DNA of 64,000 bases from Massilia putida (GTDB taxonomy: Bacteria > Pseudomonadota > Gammaproteobacteria > Burkholderiales > Burkholderiaceae_D), in the NCBI RefSeq assembly GCF_001941825.1, contig NZ_CP019038.1, positions 5,456,001-5,520,000 of the forward strand, given 5' to 3'. Position numbers and translations under genes: made by a program. Positions 52,841-63,081 of the stretch are shown here, piece after piece. The first letter of the stretch is position 1. Each line of letters opens with the position of its first letter. The notes beneath the pieces were generated by a model that saw nothing but the letters and a program-made list of their open reading frames with translations, did not search any database and had not been told where the DNA came from.

Positions 52841-55141
52841 TTACTTTCTCACGGGCACCTCATGATCGCCCAGCAGGACCTTGTCCGGCGTGATGGGCGT
52901 CGTACGCAGGCGCGTGCCGGTGGCGTGGAAGACGGCGTTGGCGACGGCCGCCGCCACGCCCACGATGCCGATCTCGCCCACGCCCTTGGCTCCCAGCTGC
53001 TTGCTGACGATGCGGTCTTCCTCGTCGGCGAAGATCACCTGGATGTCGTGGATGTCCTTGTGGGCCGCCACGTGGTAGTCCGCAAAGTTGTGGTTCATGA
53101 AGCGCCCCAGGCGGTGGTCCGTGAACGTCTCTTCGTGCAGCGCCTGGCTGATGCCCCACACGACGGCGCCGCTGACCTGGCTGGCGGCCGTCTTCGCATT
53201 GATGACGCGGCCGGCCGCCACCGCGCTGACGGCGCGCGTCACCCGCACCATGCCGAGCGGCTCGTTCACGCGCACTTCGACGAAGACGGCCGAGTGCACG
53301 GCGCGCGTGTATTTGCGCTGCTTGAGCATCTGCGGCGTCATCAGGAATTTTTCCTCGAGCCTGTCTTTACGTGCCTGCGCCAGCAGGTCCGTGAGGCGCA
53401 GGCCATCGGCCGGCCGGCCGCGCAGGTGGATGCGGCCGTCCGCGAACTCGACGTCCTTCGCCTTGCGGCCCTTGAACAGCGGGTCTTTTTGCGCCAGCTT
53501 GAACAAGGCCCTTTTGAGCTTGTCGCAGGCGCCGGCCACACCGCCGCCCACCGTCGTCACGTGCGACGAGCCCCCTTCGACGGGCGCCAGCGGCAACGTG
53601 GAATCGCCCAGCTGGAACGTCACCCGTTCGAGCGGCAGGCCGAGGCGCTCCGCGGCGATCATCGCCATCACCGTGTACGTACCGGTGCCGATGTCGGACG
53701 CGGCGCTCGACACGACGAGCCGCCCGTCCGCATGCAGCACGGCCGACACGCGCGCCACCATCACGAGCGAATCCCAGATGCCCGTCGCCATGCCCCAGCC
53801 GATGAGTTCGTCGCCTTCGCGCATCGAACGGGGCTCGATGGGACGGTCGCGCCAGCCGAAGCGCTCGGCGCCGAGCCGGTAGCACTGGCGCAGCGCCTTG
53901 CTGGAGAACGGCTTGTCGTTCAGGTGATTGTGTTCCGCGTAGTTTTTCAGGCGCAGGTCGAGCGGGTCCATCTTGAGCGCGTACGCCAGCTCGTCCATCG
54001 CCACTTCCATCGCGTGCACGCCGTGCGCGGCGCCGGGGGCGCGCATGTCGATCGGTGTCGCGCGGTCCTGCTCGACGAGCCGGTAGCCGAGGTGGATGTT
54101 GTCGCAGGCGTACAGCTGCCCGGACCAGTTGACGACGACTTCCACGTAGTCCTCCAGGCGCGACGTTTCCTGGATCGCCTCGTGCCATACCGCCTGCAAC
54201 TTGCCGTCGCGGTCGGCCGCCAGTTTGACCTTGTGCCACGTCTCCGGGCGGTGGCCGAAGCTGAACATCTGCTGGCGCGTGAGCACGACGCGCACGGAGC
54301 GCTTCAGCTTCAGCGCGCCCATCACGGCGAGCGGCAGCTGGTATTGCGGACGCAGGCCCAACCCGAACGCGCCGCCGACGTACGGATTGCGCACCGTGAC
54401 CTTGTCCTTCGACAGCCCGAACACGTGCGACACATACCAGCGGCTGTTCTGCGAACTCTGGGTCTTGTCGTAGATCGTCAGGTGCCCGTCCGCGCCGTGG
54501 ACGACGGTGGAAGCGAACATCTCCATCGGGTTGTGGTGCTCGACGGCGTTGTAGTACTCCGCCTCGATTTTAAAGGGCGCGGCATCGAATGCTCTGTCGG
54601 CGTCGCCTTTCGTGCCCGGCGGCGTGAAGCCCGCCTTCATCGGCCGCGGTGCGTAGGCCTTGTTCAGGCTCGCCAGCAGGTCGGTGTCGTGTTCCTCGAC
54701 GTCGTACGTGACGCGCACGAGGCTGGCGGCGTGGCGCGCGGCCTCGAACGTCTCCGCCACGACGAGCGCCACCGGCTGGCCGCTCCAGAACACGCGGCTT
54801 GAAAACAAAGGCCGGAACGGCGAGCCGCCGGGCGCCGTCATGTCCTTGTACGCGAGGTCGTGCGCGCGCATCTTCGGCCGGTTCTCGTGCGTGATCACGT
54901 CGATCACGCCGGGCACGGCGCGGGCCGCGGCCGCATCGATGGCCTTGATGCGGCCGCGCGCGACGGTGCCGCTGACGACGACGCCGTACGCAAGATCCGG
55001 CGCCGGGATCTCGGCCGCGTAATGCGCTTCTCCCGTGACCTTGGCGCGGCCGTCGACGCGCGAGACGGCCATGCCGCCGTGCACGCGGCCCGTGCCGGTG
55101 GGTGCCGTCGGGGTGCGCAGTTCGGGGATCAGGTCGGTCAT
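52841..55141 (-). CDS. paoC: PaoC-like molybdenum-binding aldehyde dehydrogenase subunit
   Basis: A 766-aa large subunit of the xanthine oxidase family. [14 protein letters not shown] start, the MoCo regions [20 protein letters not shown], then [22 protein letters not shown], and GIGLVGVA-like [21 protein letters not shown] with the catalytic glutamate (KGVGEIG). PaoC/YagR-type enzymes oxidise aromatic aldehydes in E. coli, using a MCD cofactor. Starts in a four-base overlap with the FAD subunit gene. GGGGAG precedes ATG 55141. No PaoD-like (MobA/XdhC-type) maturation factor lies in view. No Tat signal on the small subunit, so possibly cytoplasmic. Confidence 0.88.
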   Translation of the reverse strand: MTDLIPELRTPTAPTGTGRVHGGMAVSRVDGRAKVTGEAHYAAEIPAPDLAYGVVVSGTVARGRIKAIDAAAARAVPGVIDVITHENRPKMRAHDLAYKDMTAPGGSPFRPLFSSRVFWSGQPVALVVAETFEAARHAASLVRVTYDVEEHDTDLLASLNKAYAPRPMKAGFTPPGTKGDADRAFDAAPFKIEAEYYNAVEHHNPMEMFASTVVHGADGHLTIYDKTQSSQNSRWYVSHVFGLSKDKVTVRNPYVGGAFGLGLRPQYQLPLAVMGALKLKRSVRVVLTRQQMFSFGHRPETWHKVKLAADRDGKLQAVWHEAIQETSRLEDYVEVVVNWSGQLYACDNIHLGYRLVEQDRATPIDMRAPGAAHGVHAMEVAMDELAYALKMDPLDLRLKNYAEHNHLNDKPFSSKALRQCYRLGAERFGWRDRPIEPRSMREGDELIGWGMATGIWDSLVMVARVSAVLHADGRLVVSSAASDIGTGTYTVMAMIAAERLGLPLERVTFQLGDSTLPLAPVEGGSSHVTTVGGGVAGACDKLKRALFKLAQKDPLFKGRKAKDVEFADGRIHLRGRPADGLRLTDLLAQARKDRLEEKFLMTPQMLKQRKYTRAVHSAVFVEVRVNEPLGMVRVTRAVSAVAAGRVINAKTAASQVSGAVVWGISQALHEETFTDHRLGRFMNHNFADYHVAAHKDIHDIQVIFADEEDRIVSKQLGAKGVGEIGIVGVAAAVANAVFHATGTRLRTTPITPDKVLLGDHEVPVRK

Positions 55142-56142
55142 CGTTGCTCCCCTTTTTGCAGCGCCCTGGTCAATGCCTGGATGATGGCGTTCCGCGCCAG
55201 CGGTATCTTGAAATCGTTCTGGCCGTAGCCGCGCGCGCCTTGGAGGATGCGGTCGGCCGTCCGGGCGAACGCCGATTCGGTCGCGCGCTGGCCCGCGAGC
55301 AGGTCTTCCGCCGCCTCGACCCGCCACGGCTTATGCGCGACGCCACCCAGTGCGATGCGGGCCGCGCGGATCGTGCCGTCGGCGGCGACATCGAGCGCGG
55401 CCGCCACCGACACGAGCGCGAACGCGTACGACAGCCGGTCGCGCACCTTGATGTACTCGAAGCGCTGCGCGAAGCGGCGCGCGTCGGGCAGCACGATGTG
55501 CGTGATCAGTTCGCCGGGCTGCAGGACGCTGTCGACGTCGGGACGGTCGCCCGGCAGGCGGTGGAAGTCGGCGAAGGGAATCTGCCGCCCGCCGCTCGCC
55601 GCGCGCACGTGCACGGTCGCGTCGAGCGCGCGCAGGGCCACGCACATGTCGGACGGATGCGTGGCGATGCATTGCTCGCTCGTGCCGAGGATCGCCAGCT
55701 GGCGGTTGATGCCGGCCCTGGCGGGACAGCCCGTGCCCGGCTCGCGCTTGTTGCACGGCGTGCCCACGTCATAGAAATAGACGCAGCGCGTGCGCTGCAG
55801 CAGGTTGCCGCCGTTCGTCGCCATATTGCGCAGCTGGGGCGACGCGCCGGCCAGGATCGCGGCGGACAGCAGCGGATAGCGCTCGCGCACGAGCGGGGCC
55901 GACGCGGTGTCCGCGTTGCGGGCGAGGGCGCCCAGGCGCAGGCCGTCGCCGTCTTCCTCGATGACGTCCAGGCCCGCGCTCGCGACCGGGTTGATGTCGA
56001 CCAGGCCGGACGGTCGCATGACGCCTTCCTTGATCAGGTCCAATAGATTCGTGCCGCCGGCAATGGGCCGCGCGCCCGGCGCGGCGAGGGCGGCCAGCAC
56101 GGCGTCGACGTCCTTCGGCTGGATGAACGTGAACGGGTTCAT
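55138..56142 (-). CDS. paoB: PaoB-like FAD-binding subunit
   Basis: A 334-aa FAD subunit of a three-subunit molybdo-flavo dehydrogenase: [19 protein letters not shown] (FAD loop), [28 protein letters not shown], then [12 protein letters not shown], the cysteine pattern that binds the extra [4Fe-4S] cluster peculiar to PaoB/YagS, and [24 protein letters not shown]. Overlaps both neighbours by four bases (ATGA). The extra cluster motif is what distinguishes it from ordinary xanthine dehydrogenase FAD subunits. Confidence 0.9.
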   Translation of the reverse strand: MNPFTFIQPKDVDAVLAALAAPGARPIAGGTNLLDLIKEGVMRPSGLVDINPVASAGLDVIEEDGDGLRLGALARNADTASAPLVRERYPLLSAAILAGASPQLRNMATNGGNLLQRTRCVYFYDVGTPCNKREPGTGCPARAGINRQLAILGTSEQCIATHPSDMCVALRALDATVHVRAASGGRQIPFADFHRLPGDRPDVDSVLQPGELITHIVLPDARRFAQRFEYIKVRDRLSYAFALVSVAAALDVAADGTIRAARIALGGVAHKPWRVEAAEDLLAGQRATESAFARTADRILQGARGYGQNDFKIPLARNAIIQALTRALQKGEQR

Positions 56143-56618
56143 GGCCGGATGCCCATCACGTCGCAGACGGCCCGCGCGATCTGCGGATAGGCGCCGCAGC
56201 GGCACAGGTTCCCGCTCATCAGCTCGCGCACGTCGTCGGCCGTCTTCGCCTGGCCCTCGGCGACGAGGCCGGCCGCCGAACAGATCTGGCCCGGCGTGCA
56301 GTAGCCGCACTGGAACGCATCGTGGTCGATGAACGCCTGCTGCAGCGGATGCAGCGTATCGCTTGTGGCCAGGCCCTCGATCGTCGTGACCTCGTGGCCG
56401 TTCTGCATGACGGCAAGCGTGAGACAGGCATTGATGCGGCGGCCGTCCAGCAGCAACGTGCACGCGCCGCACTGGCCGTGGTCGCAGCCCTTCTTGGTGC
56501 CGGTCAGGCCGGCGCGTTCGCGCAGCAGGTCGAGCAGGGTGACCCAGGCTTCGACCTCGAAGGTGCGGTCCTGGCCGTTGATGCGCAGCCGGATCGGGTA
56601 CTGCTGGCAGGCGTCCAT
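56139..56618 (-). CDS. paoA: PaoA-like [2Fe-2S] subunit
   Basis: A 159-aa iron-sulfur subunit with two [2Fe-2S] sites: [16 protein letters not shown] (plant-ferredoxin type) and CGYCTPGQI ... [12 protein letters not shown] (helical domain). First gene of the paoABC operon. The E. coli PaoA carries a long Tat signal; this protein begins directly with [18 protein letters not shown] and lacks it, so the complex is probably cytoplasmic or the signal was lost. Passes electrons from the Mo centre via FAD. Confidence 0.9.
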   Translation of the reverse strand: MDACQQYPIRLRINGQDRTFEVEAWVTLLDLLRERAGLTGTKKGCDHGQCGACTLLLDGRRINACLTLAVMQNGHEVTTIEGLATSDTLHPLQQAFIDHDAFQCGYCTPGQICSAAGLVAEGQAKTADDVRELMSGNLCRCGAYPQIARAVCDVMGIRP

Positions 56619-56922
56619 GACCGTCCTCGTTGAGCGGAGGCTCTACCTTACGGATCCGGCCACGGCCGTTCGGTTCGCTGACGCACACAATCGAAGTGTG
56701 ACATTTGTGCAGCAAAATTCATGTTTTTCGCATAAGAAATGAATTCTAGCCAATTCTTTCGCTGTAGAATGTTTGCGAAGTTTTATGACGGCACGTCGTG
56801 TGCCTTCGATGCAACGGTTGTGGCCATAGCGCACAGCCTGGTGATAATCGGATAGAATTTCTTGCGCAGGCTGCGTGGTCCGATGCCGCCCGTTCGTTCT
56901 TCGCAGTCAGGCAAGGATGCTC
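56619..56922. promoter_or_regulatory. divergent promoter region pao / GGDEF
   Basis: About 300 bases including an AT-rich stretch (56695-56790) between the divergent pao operon and GGDEF gene. A possible TAGAAT -10 at 56765-56770 for the rightward gene lacks a good -35 box. No other gene or RNA seen. Confidence 0.35.
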
Positions 56923-58719
56923 ATGCTCAGTCAACAAGATCTTGCGGAAGAAGCGCGCATACAGGCCTTGCACGCCTTGGGGCTGCTCGACACACCCCGG
57001 GAAGACCGGTTCGACCGTTTCACCCGCCTGGCCGCGGCCTCGTTCCGCGTGCCCATCGCGGTCGTCTCGCTCATCGACCGCGAGCGCCAGTGGTTCAAGT
57101 CGCGCGTCGGCCTGGCGTATTGCGAGACGCCGCGTTCGATCGCCTTCTGCAGCCACGCCATCGCCCTGGACGACATGCTCGTCGTACCCGACACGCTGCA
57201 GGACGAGCGCTTCCAGGACCATCCGCACGTGACGGGCGCGCCCGGCATCCGTTTTTATGCCGGCCAGCCGCTGCACAGCCTCGACGGCCAGCCGCTCGGC
57301 ACCCTGTGCATCATCGACACGGTCCCGCGCGCATTCGGCGACGCCGACCGGCAACTGCTGTGCGACCTGGCGCGCCTGGTCGACGACGAACTCAATCGCG
57401 ACGCGCTCGTGACGGCGCGCCTGCGCGCGGCCGCCGAACAGGCCATGCGGCAGAAGCAGGCATTGCTCGACGCCGTGCTGGAGACGGTGGACGTGGGCGT
57501 GGTCGCGTGCGACGCCGACGGCCGCCTGACGCTGTTCAACCGCGCGGCCCGCGACTTCCACGGCCTCGACGCGGACAGCGGCCTGACGATGTCCGACTGG
57601 CCCGCCCGCTACGATTTGTACGGCGAGGATGGTTTGACGCCGCTGGCCCCGGAACAGGTCCCGCTCGCGCGCGCACTGCGCGGCGAGCGCGTGCGCGACG
57701 CCGGCATAACGATCCACGTGCCGGGCAGTGCGCCGCGCCGCCTGCTGGCGAGCGGGCGCGCGCTGCAGGGCGCGGGCGGCGAGCCGCTGGGCGCCGTCGT
57801 CGCGATGCACGACGTGACGGAACTGGCCGCATCGCGCGCGCGCCTGGCCGAGAGCGGCGAGTGGCTGCGCACCATCGCCGACAACGTGCCGGCGCTGATC
57901 GCCTACGTCGACACCGGCCTGCGCTACCGCTTCGCCAACGAGCGTTACCGCGAGTGGTTCGGCGTGAGGAGCCAGGACATGATCGGCAGGACCGTGCTCG
58001 AATCGATGGGCGAAGCGTTCTATGCGCCGCGGCGCGAAGCGCTGGAGCGCTGCTTGTCCGGCCATGCGTCGCACCTGGAGATCGAGGAAGTCCGGCGCGG
58101 CCGCACCCGCGTGATCAGCTCGACCTATCTGCCGCACGTGCGCGACGGCGTCGTGCAAGGCATCTATGTGCTGTCGACGGACGCCACGTCGGCGCGCGAA
58201 TACGAGCGCCAGCTGCACGCGCTCGCCCATTCCGATCACCTGACGGGATTGCCGAACCGGCGCAGCTACGAGGAACGGCTGGCGCAGGCCGTCGCGCGCG
58301 CGCGCCGCGGCGCCGCGCCGCTCGCGCTGGCGTATCTCGACATCGACCACTTCAAACAGATCAACGATGGCCTCGGCCATGCCGTGGGCGACGCCGTGCT
58401 GCGCGAATTCGCGCAGCGCCTGTCCGCCACCGTGCGCAGTTCGGACACCGTGGCGCGCCTGGCCGGCGACGAATTCGTCGTCGTGCTGGAGCAGGTCGGT
58501 TCGCCCTTGGAATGCGAGCGCATCGCGGCCAAGCTGCACGATGCGATCCGGTTGCCGTTCGCACTCGACGGCCGCGCGCTGCAGGTCACGAGCAGCATCG
58601 GCATCGCGTGGAGTCCGCACCCGGACCCGTCCGCGCTGGCCCATGTGGCGGACGAAGCCTTGTACCGCTCCAAGCACGAGGGGCGCGACAGGGCGTCCGT
58701 GTTCGTCGTCGGGGCCTGA
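56923..58719 (+). CDS. GAF-PAS-PAS-GGDEF diguanylate cyclase
   Basis: A 598-aa cytoplasmic protein. GAF (about 15-165; FRVPIAVVSLIDRERQWFKSRVGL, the common 'GAF before GGDEF' form), PAS (about 175-290; DAVLETVDVGVVACDADGRLTLFN), PAS (about 310-430; DNVPALIAYVDTGLRYRFANERY), GGDEF (about 435-595) with active-site motif AGDEF (first Gly to Ala, usually tolerated) and an inhibitory-site RSSD exactly five residues before it. So it should make c-di-GMP with product inhibition. AAGG lies 6 bases before ATG 56923; ATG 56917 is possible. Confidence 0.88.
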   Translation: MLSQQDLAEEARIQALHALGLLDTPREDRFDRFTRLAAASFRVPIAVVSLIDRERQWFKSRVGLAYCETPRSIAFCSHAIALDDMLVVPDTLQDERFQDHPHVTGAPGIRFYAGQPLHSLDGQPLGTLCIIDTVPRAFGDADRQLLCDLARLVDDELNRDALVTARLRAAAEQAMRQKQALLDAVLETVDVGVVACDADGRLTLFNRAARDFHGLDADSGLTMSDWPARYDLYGEDGLTPLAPEQVPLARALRGERVRDAGITIHVPGSAPRRLLASGRALQGAGGEPLGAVVAMHDVTELAASRARLAESGEWLRTIADNVPALIAYVDTGLRYRFANERYREWFGVRSQDMIGRTVLESMGEAFYAPRREALERCLSGHASHLEIEEVRRGRTRVISSTYLPHVRDGVVQGIYVLSTDATSAREYERQLHALAHSDHLTGLPNRRSYEERLAQAVARARRGAAPLALAYLDIDHFKQINDGLGHAVGDAVLREFAQRLSATVRSSDTVARLAGDEFVVVLEQVGSPLECERIAAKLHDAIRLPFALDGRALQVTSSIGIAWSPHPDPSALAHVADEALYRSKHEGRDRASVFVVGA

Positions 58720-58962
58720 CCCGAGGCAGCTGGAACCGGTAACCGACGCCGGTCCCGGTGATCATGTCCCGGGCCGGATTGTCTTCCGGCTTATGGCGCA
58801 GGTGTCCCATAGAGATCCGCAGGCAGCGGGCATGGCCCGCCCGGTTCGGGCCCCACACGTTGCGCAGCAGCCGGGGGCAGGCGCCGTCGCCAGGCATCTT
58901 TTTACAAAATATTTATGTGCCGCCCGGTACGATGCCAGTCAGGTACATTCCTGGAGCATTGC
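58720..58962. other. intergenic before kup
   Basis: About 240 bases; several short GC palindromes (CCGGTAACCGACGCCGG near 58735) and an AT tract TTTTTACAAAATATTTATG (58899-58917) that may hold the kup promoter. No gene found. Confidence 0.4.
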
Positions 58963-60840
58963 TTGGATACGCAGCAGAACAACAAGAAAGTGGCAGGTCT
59001 CGCCCTGGCCGCCATCGGCATCGTGTATGGCGACATCGGCACCAGTCCGCTGTACTCGCTGAAGACCGTCTTCGACCCCACGCATGGTCTGGCGCTCACG
59101 CCGGCCAACCTGATCGGCGTGGTGTCGCTGATCTTCTGGGGCCTCTCCGTCATCGTCTCGCTGAAATACGTGACGCTGGTCCTGCGCGCCGACAACCGCG
59201 GCGAAGGCGGCATCATGGCGCTCCTGGCGCTCGCGCTGGCGGCCATCGGCGACCGCAAACGCCTGCACGTCGCGCTGCTCCTGATCGGGGTGTTCGGCGC
59301 GTCCCTGTTCTATGGCGACAGCGTGATCACGCCGGCGATTTCGGTGCTGTCGGCGGTCGAAGGCCTGGAGGTCGCCACGCCGGCGCTGCAGCCGTACGTC
59401 GTGCCGCTGACGATCGTCATTCTGGTATGCCTGTATGCGGTCCAGAGCCACGGCACCGCCGGCATCGGGCGCTGGTTCGGCCCGATCATGCTGCTGTGGT
59501 TCGCGGCGCTGGCGGCAATGGGCGTCGTGAACATCGTGCAGAGCCCCGGGATCCTGGTCGCGCTCAATCCGTGGCATGCGCTGCGCTTCTTCATCGACAA
59601 CCGCGGCACCGCGTTTCTCGCGCTCGGCGCCATCGTGCTGGCATTCACGGGTGCCGAGGCGTTGTACGCCGACATGGGGCACTTCGGCCGCAAGCCGATC
59701 CGGCTCGCGTGGTTCGCCGTCGCGTTTCCCGCGCTCGCCCTGAACTATCTCGGCCAGGGCGGCCTGCTGCTGGCCCGTCCCGACGCGATCGCCAATCCGT
59801 TTTACCAGCAGCTGGGCAGCTGGAGCGTCTATCCGCTGGTCATGCTGTCGACCATCGCGACCGTCATCGCATCGCAGGCGACGATCTCCGGCACGTTCTC
59901 GATGACCAAGGAGGCGATCGCGCTCGGCTTCCTGCCGCGCATGCGCATCGTGCACACCTCGGAACGCGAGATCGGGCAGATCTATCTTCCGGTGATCAAC
60001 TGGCTCCAGCTGATCGCGGTGCTGCTGGCCGTCGTCGGCTTCGGCTCGTCCGACAACCTGGCGTCGGCCTACGGCATCGCCGTCACCGCGACGATGCTGG
60101 CCACCACGATCCTCACCTATTTCGTGATCCGCTACCGCTGGCGCATGAACCTCTTGCTGTGCCTGGCCGCGACCGGATTTTTCCTGGCGGTCGACGTGGC
60201 GTTCTTTTCGGCGAACGTCCTCAAGGTGCTGCATGGCGGCTGGTTCCCGCTGACGCTGGGCGTGCTGCTGTTCACCCTGATGCTTACGTGGCGCCGGGGC
60301 CGCCAGCAGGTGTTCGACAATCTGCAGAAGCACGCCATTCCGCTCGACGCTTTCCTCGAATCGCTGTTCATCGCGCCGCCGGCGCGGGTTCCCGGCACGG
60401 CGATCTTCCTGCGTGGCGAAAGCGATGGCGTACCGCATGCGATGCTGCACAATCTTTCGCATAACAAGGTTGTGCACGAACGTACCGTGTTCCTCACCGT
60501 ACACATCAGCGACGAGCCCCGTGTCGAACCGCAGTCCCGGATCCGCATCACCGGGCTGGGCCACGGCTGCCATCAGTTGGACGTGACGTTCGGCTTCAAG
60601 GACGAGCCGGACATTCCCGGCATTCTCGTCCTCTGCGCAAGCCACGGCCTGGCCTTCGACATGATGCAGACATCGTTCTTCATCGCGCGGCAGACCGTGA
60701 TCTCGACGCCGGGCGCGGGCATGGCACCCTGGCGCGAGCATCTGTTCGTCGCGATGCAGCGCAACGCGCGCGATGCCGCCGATTACTACCTTATCCCGAC
60801 CAACCGGGTCATCGAACTGGGAACGCAGGTGGAGATTTAG
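58963..60840 (+). CDS. kup: Kup low-affinity potassium transporter
   Basis: A 625-aa K+:H+ symporter of the KUP/HAK/KT family: LAAIGIVYGDIGTSPLYSLKTVF at the first helix (family signature), VLRADNRGEGGIMALLALA, FYGDSVITPAISVLSA, VLAFTGAEALYADMGHFG, and the cytoplasmic C-terminal region VHERTVFLTVHISDEPRV. About 12 helices. I choose TTG 58963 because CTGGAG lies 6 bases before it; ATG 58915 would add 16 residues but has no ribosome site. Acts in K+ uptake at the inner membrane; full length. Confidence 0.92.
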   Translation: MDTQQNNKKVAGLALAAIGIVYGDIGTSPLYSLKTVFDPTHGLALTPANLIGVVSLIFWGLSVIVSLKYVTLVLRADNRGEGGIMALLALALAAIGDRKRLHVALLLIGVFGASLFYGDSVITPAISVLSAVEGLEVATPALQPYVVPLTIVILVCLYAVQSHGTAGIGRWFGPIMLLWFAALAAMGVVNIVQSPGILVALNPWHALRFFIDNRGTAFLALGAIVLAFTGAEALYADMGHFGRKPIRLAWFAVAFPALALNYLGQGGLLLARPDAIANPFYQQLGSWSVYPLVMLSTIATVIASQATISGTFSMTKEAIALGFLPRMRIVHTSEREIGQIYLPVINWLQLIAVLLAVVGFGSSDNLASAYGIAVTATMLATTILTYFVIRYRWRMNLLLCLAATGFFLAVDVAFFSANVLKVLHGGWFPLTLGVLLFTLMLTWRRGRQQVFDNLQKHAIPLDAFLESLFIAPPARVPGTAIFLRGESDGVPHAMLHNLSHNKVVHERTVFLTVHISDEPRVEPQSRIRITGLGHGCHQLDVTFGFKDEPDIPGILVLCASHGLAFDMMQTSFFIARQTVISTPGAGMAPWREHLFVAMQRNARDAADYYLIPTNRVIELGTQVEI

Positions 60841-60929
60841 AGGCGGTCGATCGCACGGGGTGCCGTGCGCCGGTGGACGCCACGCCGCGACGCGGCTAAG
60901 CTGGATCCCGGAGCGATTCGGAGCATCGC

Positions 60930-62528
60930 ATGGACAATTCCGATGACAGCGCCGGCCACGAGGCCGGACAGGCCGGTCCCGCACTGCCTGTGCTCGACGT
61001 GCCGCGCCGCCCATTGGTCGCGCTGGCCATCGGGCTGCTGTCCTGTTTTTGCCTGCTGCTGGCCGGCCTGGAGGCGTGGAGCGCGTGGCACGCGTATCAA
61101 AAGGAGCTGGAAGACAGCCGCGTCGCCACGGCCAATATGGCGCGGGCGCTGGCATCGCATGCGGAGACGTCGATCAAGCTGGGCGACGCCGTGCTGGCCG
61201 AGATGGTCGAGCGCATCGAGCACGACGGCCTGGACGACGAGGCCACGACGCGCCTGACGAATCGGCTGCGCAACATCACGCGCGACGTCGGCGAACTGCA
61301 CGGCCTGTTCGTCTACGGCCCGGACGGCAAGTGGCTGACGTCGTCGCTGCCGCGCCCCATGCAGGGCAATAATTTTGATCGCGAATATTTTCAATACCAC
61401 CTGCTGCACACCGGGCGCGGCACGCACGTGAGCGTGCCCGTGCGCAGCCGCTCGACCGGCGCGTGGATCCTGCCGCTGTCGCGCCGCATCGAGGCGCCCG
61501 ACGGCAGCTTCGCGGGGGTGGCGCTGGCCACGCTCAATCTGGCGTGGTTCGGCCGCTTCTACGACAGCTTCGACGTCGGCAAGAACGGCACGATCGTGCT
61601 GGCGCACGACAACGGCACGCTGATCTACCGCCGCCCGTTCCACGACGAGCAGGTGGGCATGGACATCCGCAACGGCACCATCTGGCAACGGGCCGGGCGC
61701 AGCAGCCAGCCCGGCTCGGTCATGCTGACGCCGCGCATCGACAACGTCGAGCGCCTGTACAGCTACCGGCACCTGCAGGGCTTCCCGCTGTTCGTCGCCA
61801 GCGGCGAGGCCAAGGACGACATCCTGGCCGGCTGGCGCCGCAACACGTTGCAGACGGCGGTGCTGGGCCTGGCCGCGCTGCTCGTGCTGGCCTGGGGCGG
61901 CGGCATCCTCGTGGGCCAGATCCGCGTCCGCGAGCGGCTCGAACGCGACCTGCGCCGCGCGGGCGCCGTGCTGCAGCGCCACAATGCCTCGCTGCAGAAC
62001 CTGGCCGAGCGCGACGGCCTGACGGGCCTGGCCAACCGCCGCCTGTTCGAGGACCGCCTCGTACGCGAATACGAGCGCGCGCGCCGCAGCGGCGCGCCGT
62101 TCGCCCTCGTCATGGCCGACATCGACCACTTCAAGCAGTACAACGACCGCTTCGGCCACCTGGCCGGCGACGAATGCCTGCGCAAGGTGGCCGGGGCCGT
62201 CGCCGACGGCGCGCGCCGTCCGGCCGACCTGGCCGCGCGCTACGGCGGCGAGGAATTCGCCGTGATCCTGGCCGATACCGATCTGGCCGGCGCCAACGCG
62301 GTGGCCGACCGGATCCGCGCGGTCGTGGCAAGCCTCGACCTGCGCCATCCGGACAACCCCGCCGGGCGCGTCAGCCTCAGCATGGGCGTGTACGTCGGCC
62401 ATCCCGCCTTGGCCGAGCGCAACGATCCGCTGGCCTGGGTCGACGTGGCCGACCGCCTGCTGTACCAGGCCAAGGGCGCCGGGCGCAACCGCGTCGTCGC
62501 GCGCGAAGGCCACGAGGCCGCGGCGTGA
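60930..62528 (+). CDS. dCACHE-like GGDEF diguanylate cyclase
   Basis: A 532-aa membrane sensor: first helix (ALAIGLLSCFCLLLAGLEAWSAW) near 30-55, a periplasmic dCACHE-type sensor of about 240 residues (GLFVYGPDGKWLTSS ... VSVPVRSRSTGAWILPLSRRI), second helix near 300-320 (VLGLAALLVLAWGGGILVGQI), and a cytoplasmic GGDEF domain with GGEEF intact and inhibitory-site RPAD five residues before it. Should synthesise c-di-GMP in response to a periplasmic ligand. Stop follows HEAAA. Confidence 0.9.
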   Translation: MDNSDDSAGHEAGQAGPALPVLDVPRRPLVALAIGLLSCFCLLLAGLEAWSAWHAYQKELEDSRVATANMARALASHAETSIKLGDAVLAEMVERIEHDGLDDEATTRLTNRLRNITRDVGELHGLFVYGPDGKWLTSSLPRPMQGNNFDREYFQYHLLHTGRGTHVSVPVRSRSTGAWILPLSRRIEAPDGSFAGVALATLNLAWFGRFYDSFDVGKNGTIVLAHDNGTLIYRRPFHDEQVGMDIRNGTIWQRAGRSSQPGSVMLTPRIDNVERLYSYRHLQGFPLFVASGEAKDDILAGWRRNTLQTAVLGLAALLVLAWGGGILVGQIRVRERLERDLRRAGAVLQRHNASLQNLAERDGLTGLANRRLFEDRLVREYERARRSGAPFALVMADIDHFKQYNDRFGHLAGDECLRKVAGAVADGARRPADLAARYGGEEFAVILADTDLAGANAVADRIRAVVASLDLRHPDNPAGRVSLSMGVYVGHPALAERNDPLAWVDVADRLLYQAKGAGRNRVVAREGHEAAA

Positions 62529-62573
62529 CGCCTGCCGTGCGCCGCACCGCCGCGGAAGGCCTACACTGGCATC

Positions 62574-63038
62574 ATGGAAGCGAACGAAACATCTGCGGAG
62601 CAAGGGAGGCGGACGCCTGTCCTCGACGACCAGTTGTGTTTTGCGCTGTACTCGACCGGCCTGGCGATGACCAAGGTGTACCGCAAGCTGTTGCGCAAGC
62701 TGGACCTGACTTACCCGCAATACCTCGTCATGCTGGTGCTGTGGGAAAAGGACGAGCAGACGGTGTCCGAGATCGGCGCCCGGCTGTTCCTGGACTCGGC
62801 CACCTTGACGCCGCTGCTCAAGCGGCTGGAGGCGGCCGGACTCGTGACCCGGACCCGTTCCGCCCTCGACGAGCGGCAGGTCGTCGTGGCCCTGAGCCCC
62901 GCCGGCCGCGCGCTGGAGCAGGAAGCCGCCGCGATCTACGAGGGCGTACTGTGCGCCACCGGCTGCGCGCCGTCCCAGCTGGCTGCCATCAAGGGGCAGC
63001 TCGATATGTTGCGCGGCAAGCTGGCTCACCACACGTGA
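62574..63038 (+). CDS. ohrR: OhrR-like MarR-family regulator
   Basis: A 154-aa winged-helix repressor. The N-terminal [24 protein letters not shown] carries the reactive cysteine (Cys22) of OhrR organic-peroxide sensors; the HTH reads [35 protein letters not shown]. OhrR normally represses the thiol peroxidase gene ohr, but no ohr is seen in the window. ATG 62574 follows GGCATC with a poor ribosome site. Only one cysteine near the N-terminus, so likely one-Cys type (another Cys lies at CATGCAP, about 127-132, in the C-terminal half). Confidence 0.88.
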   Translation: MEANETSAEQGRRTPVLDDQLCFALYSTGLAMTKVYRKLLRKLDLTYPQYLVMLVLWEKDEQTVSEIGARLFLDSATLTPLLKRLEAAGLVTRTRSALDERQVVVALSPAGRALEQEAAAIYEGVLCATGCAPSQLAAIKGQLDMLRGKLAHHT

Positions 63039-63081
63039 GCGGCGCCGGCGCGGCGGCGTACGGCTGTGTCAGAATGTCGGA

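Noticed and set aside
58720-58962. Riboswitch upstream of kup
   Set aside because: No known riboswitch motif recognised; only short GC palindromes and an AT tract.
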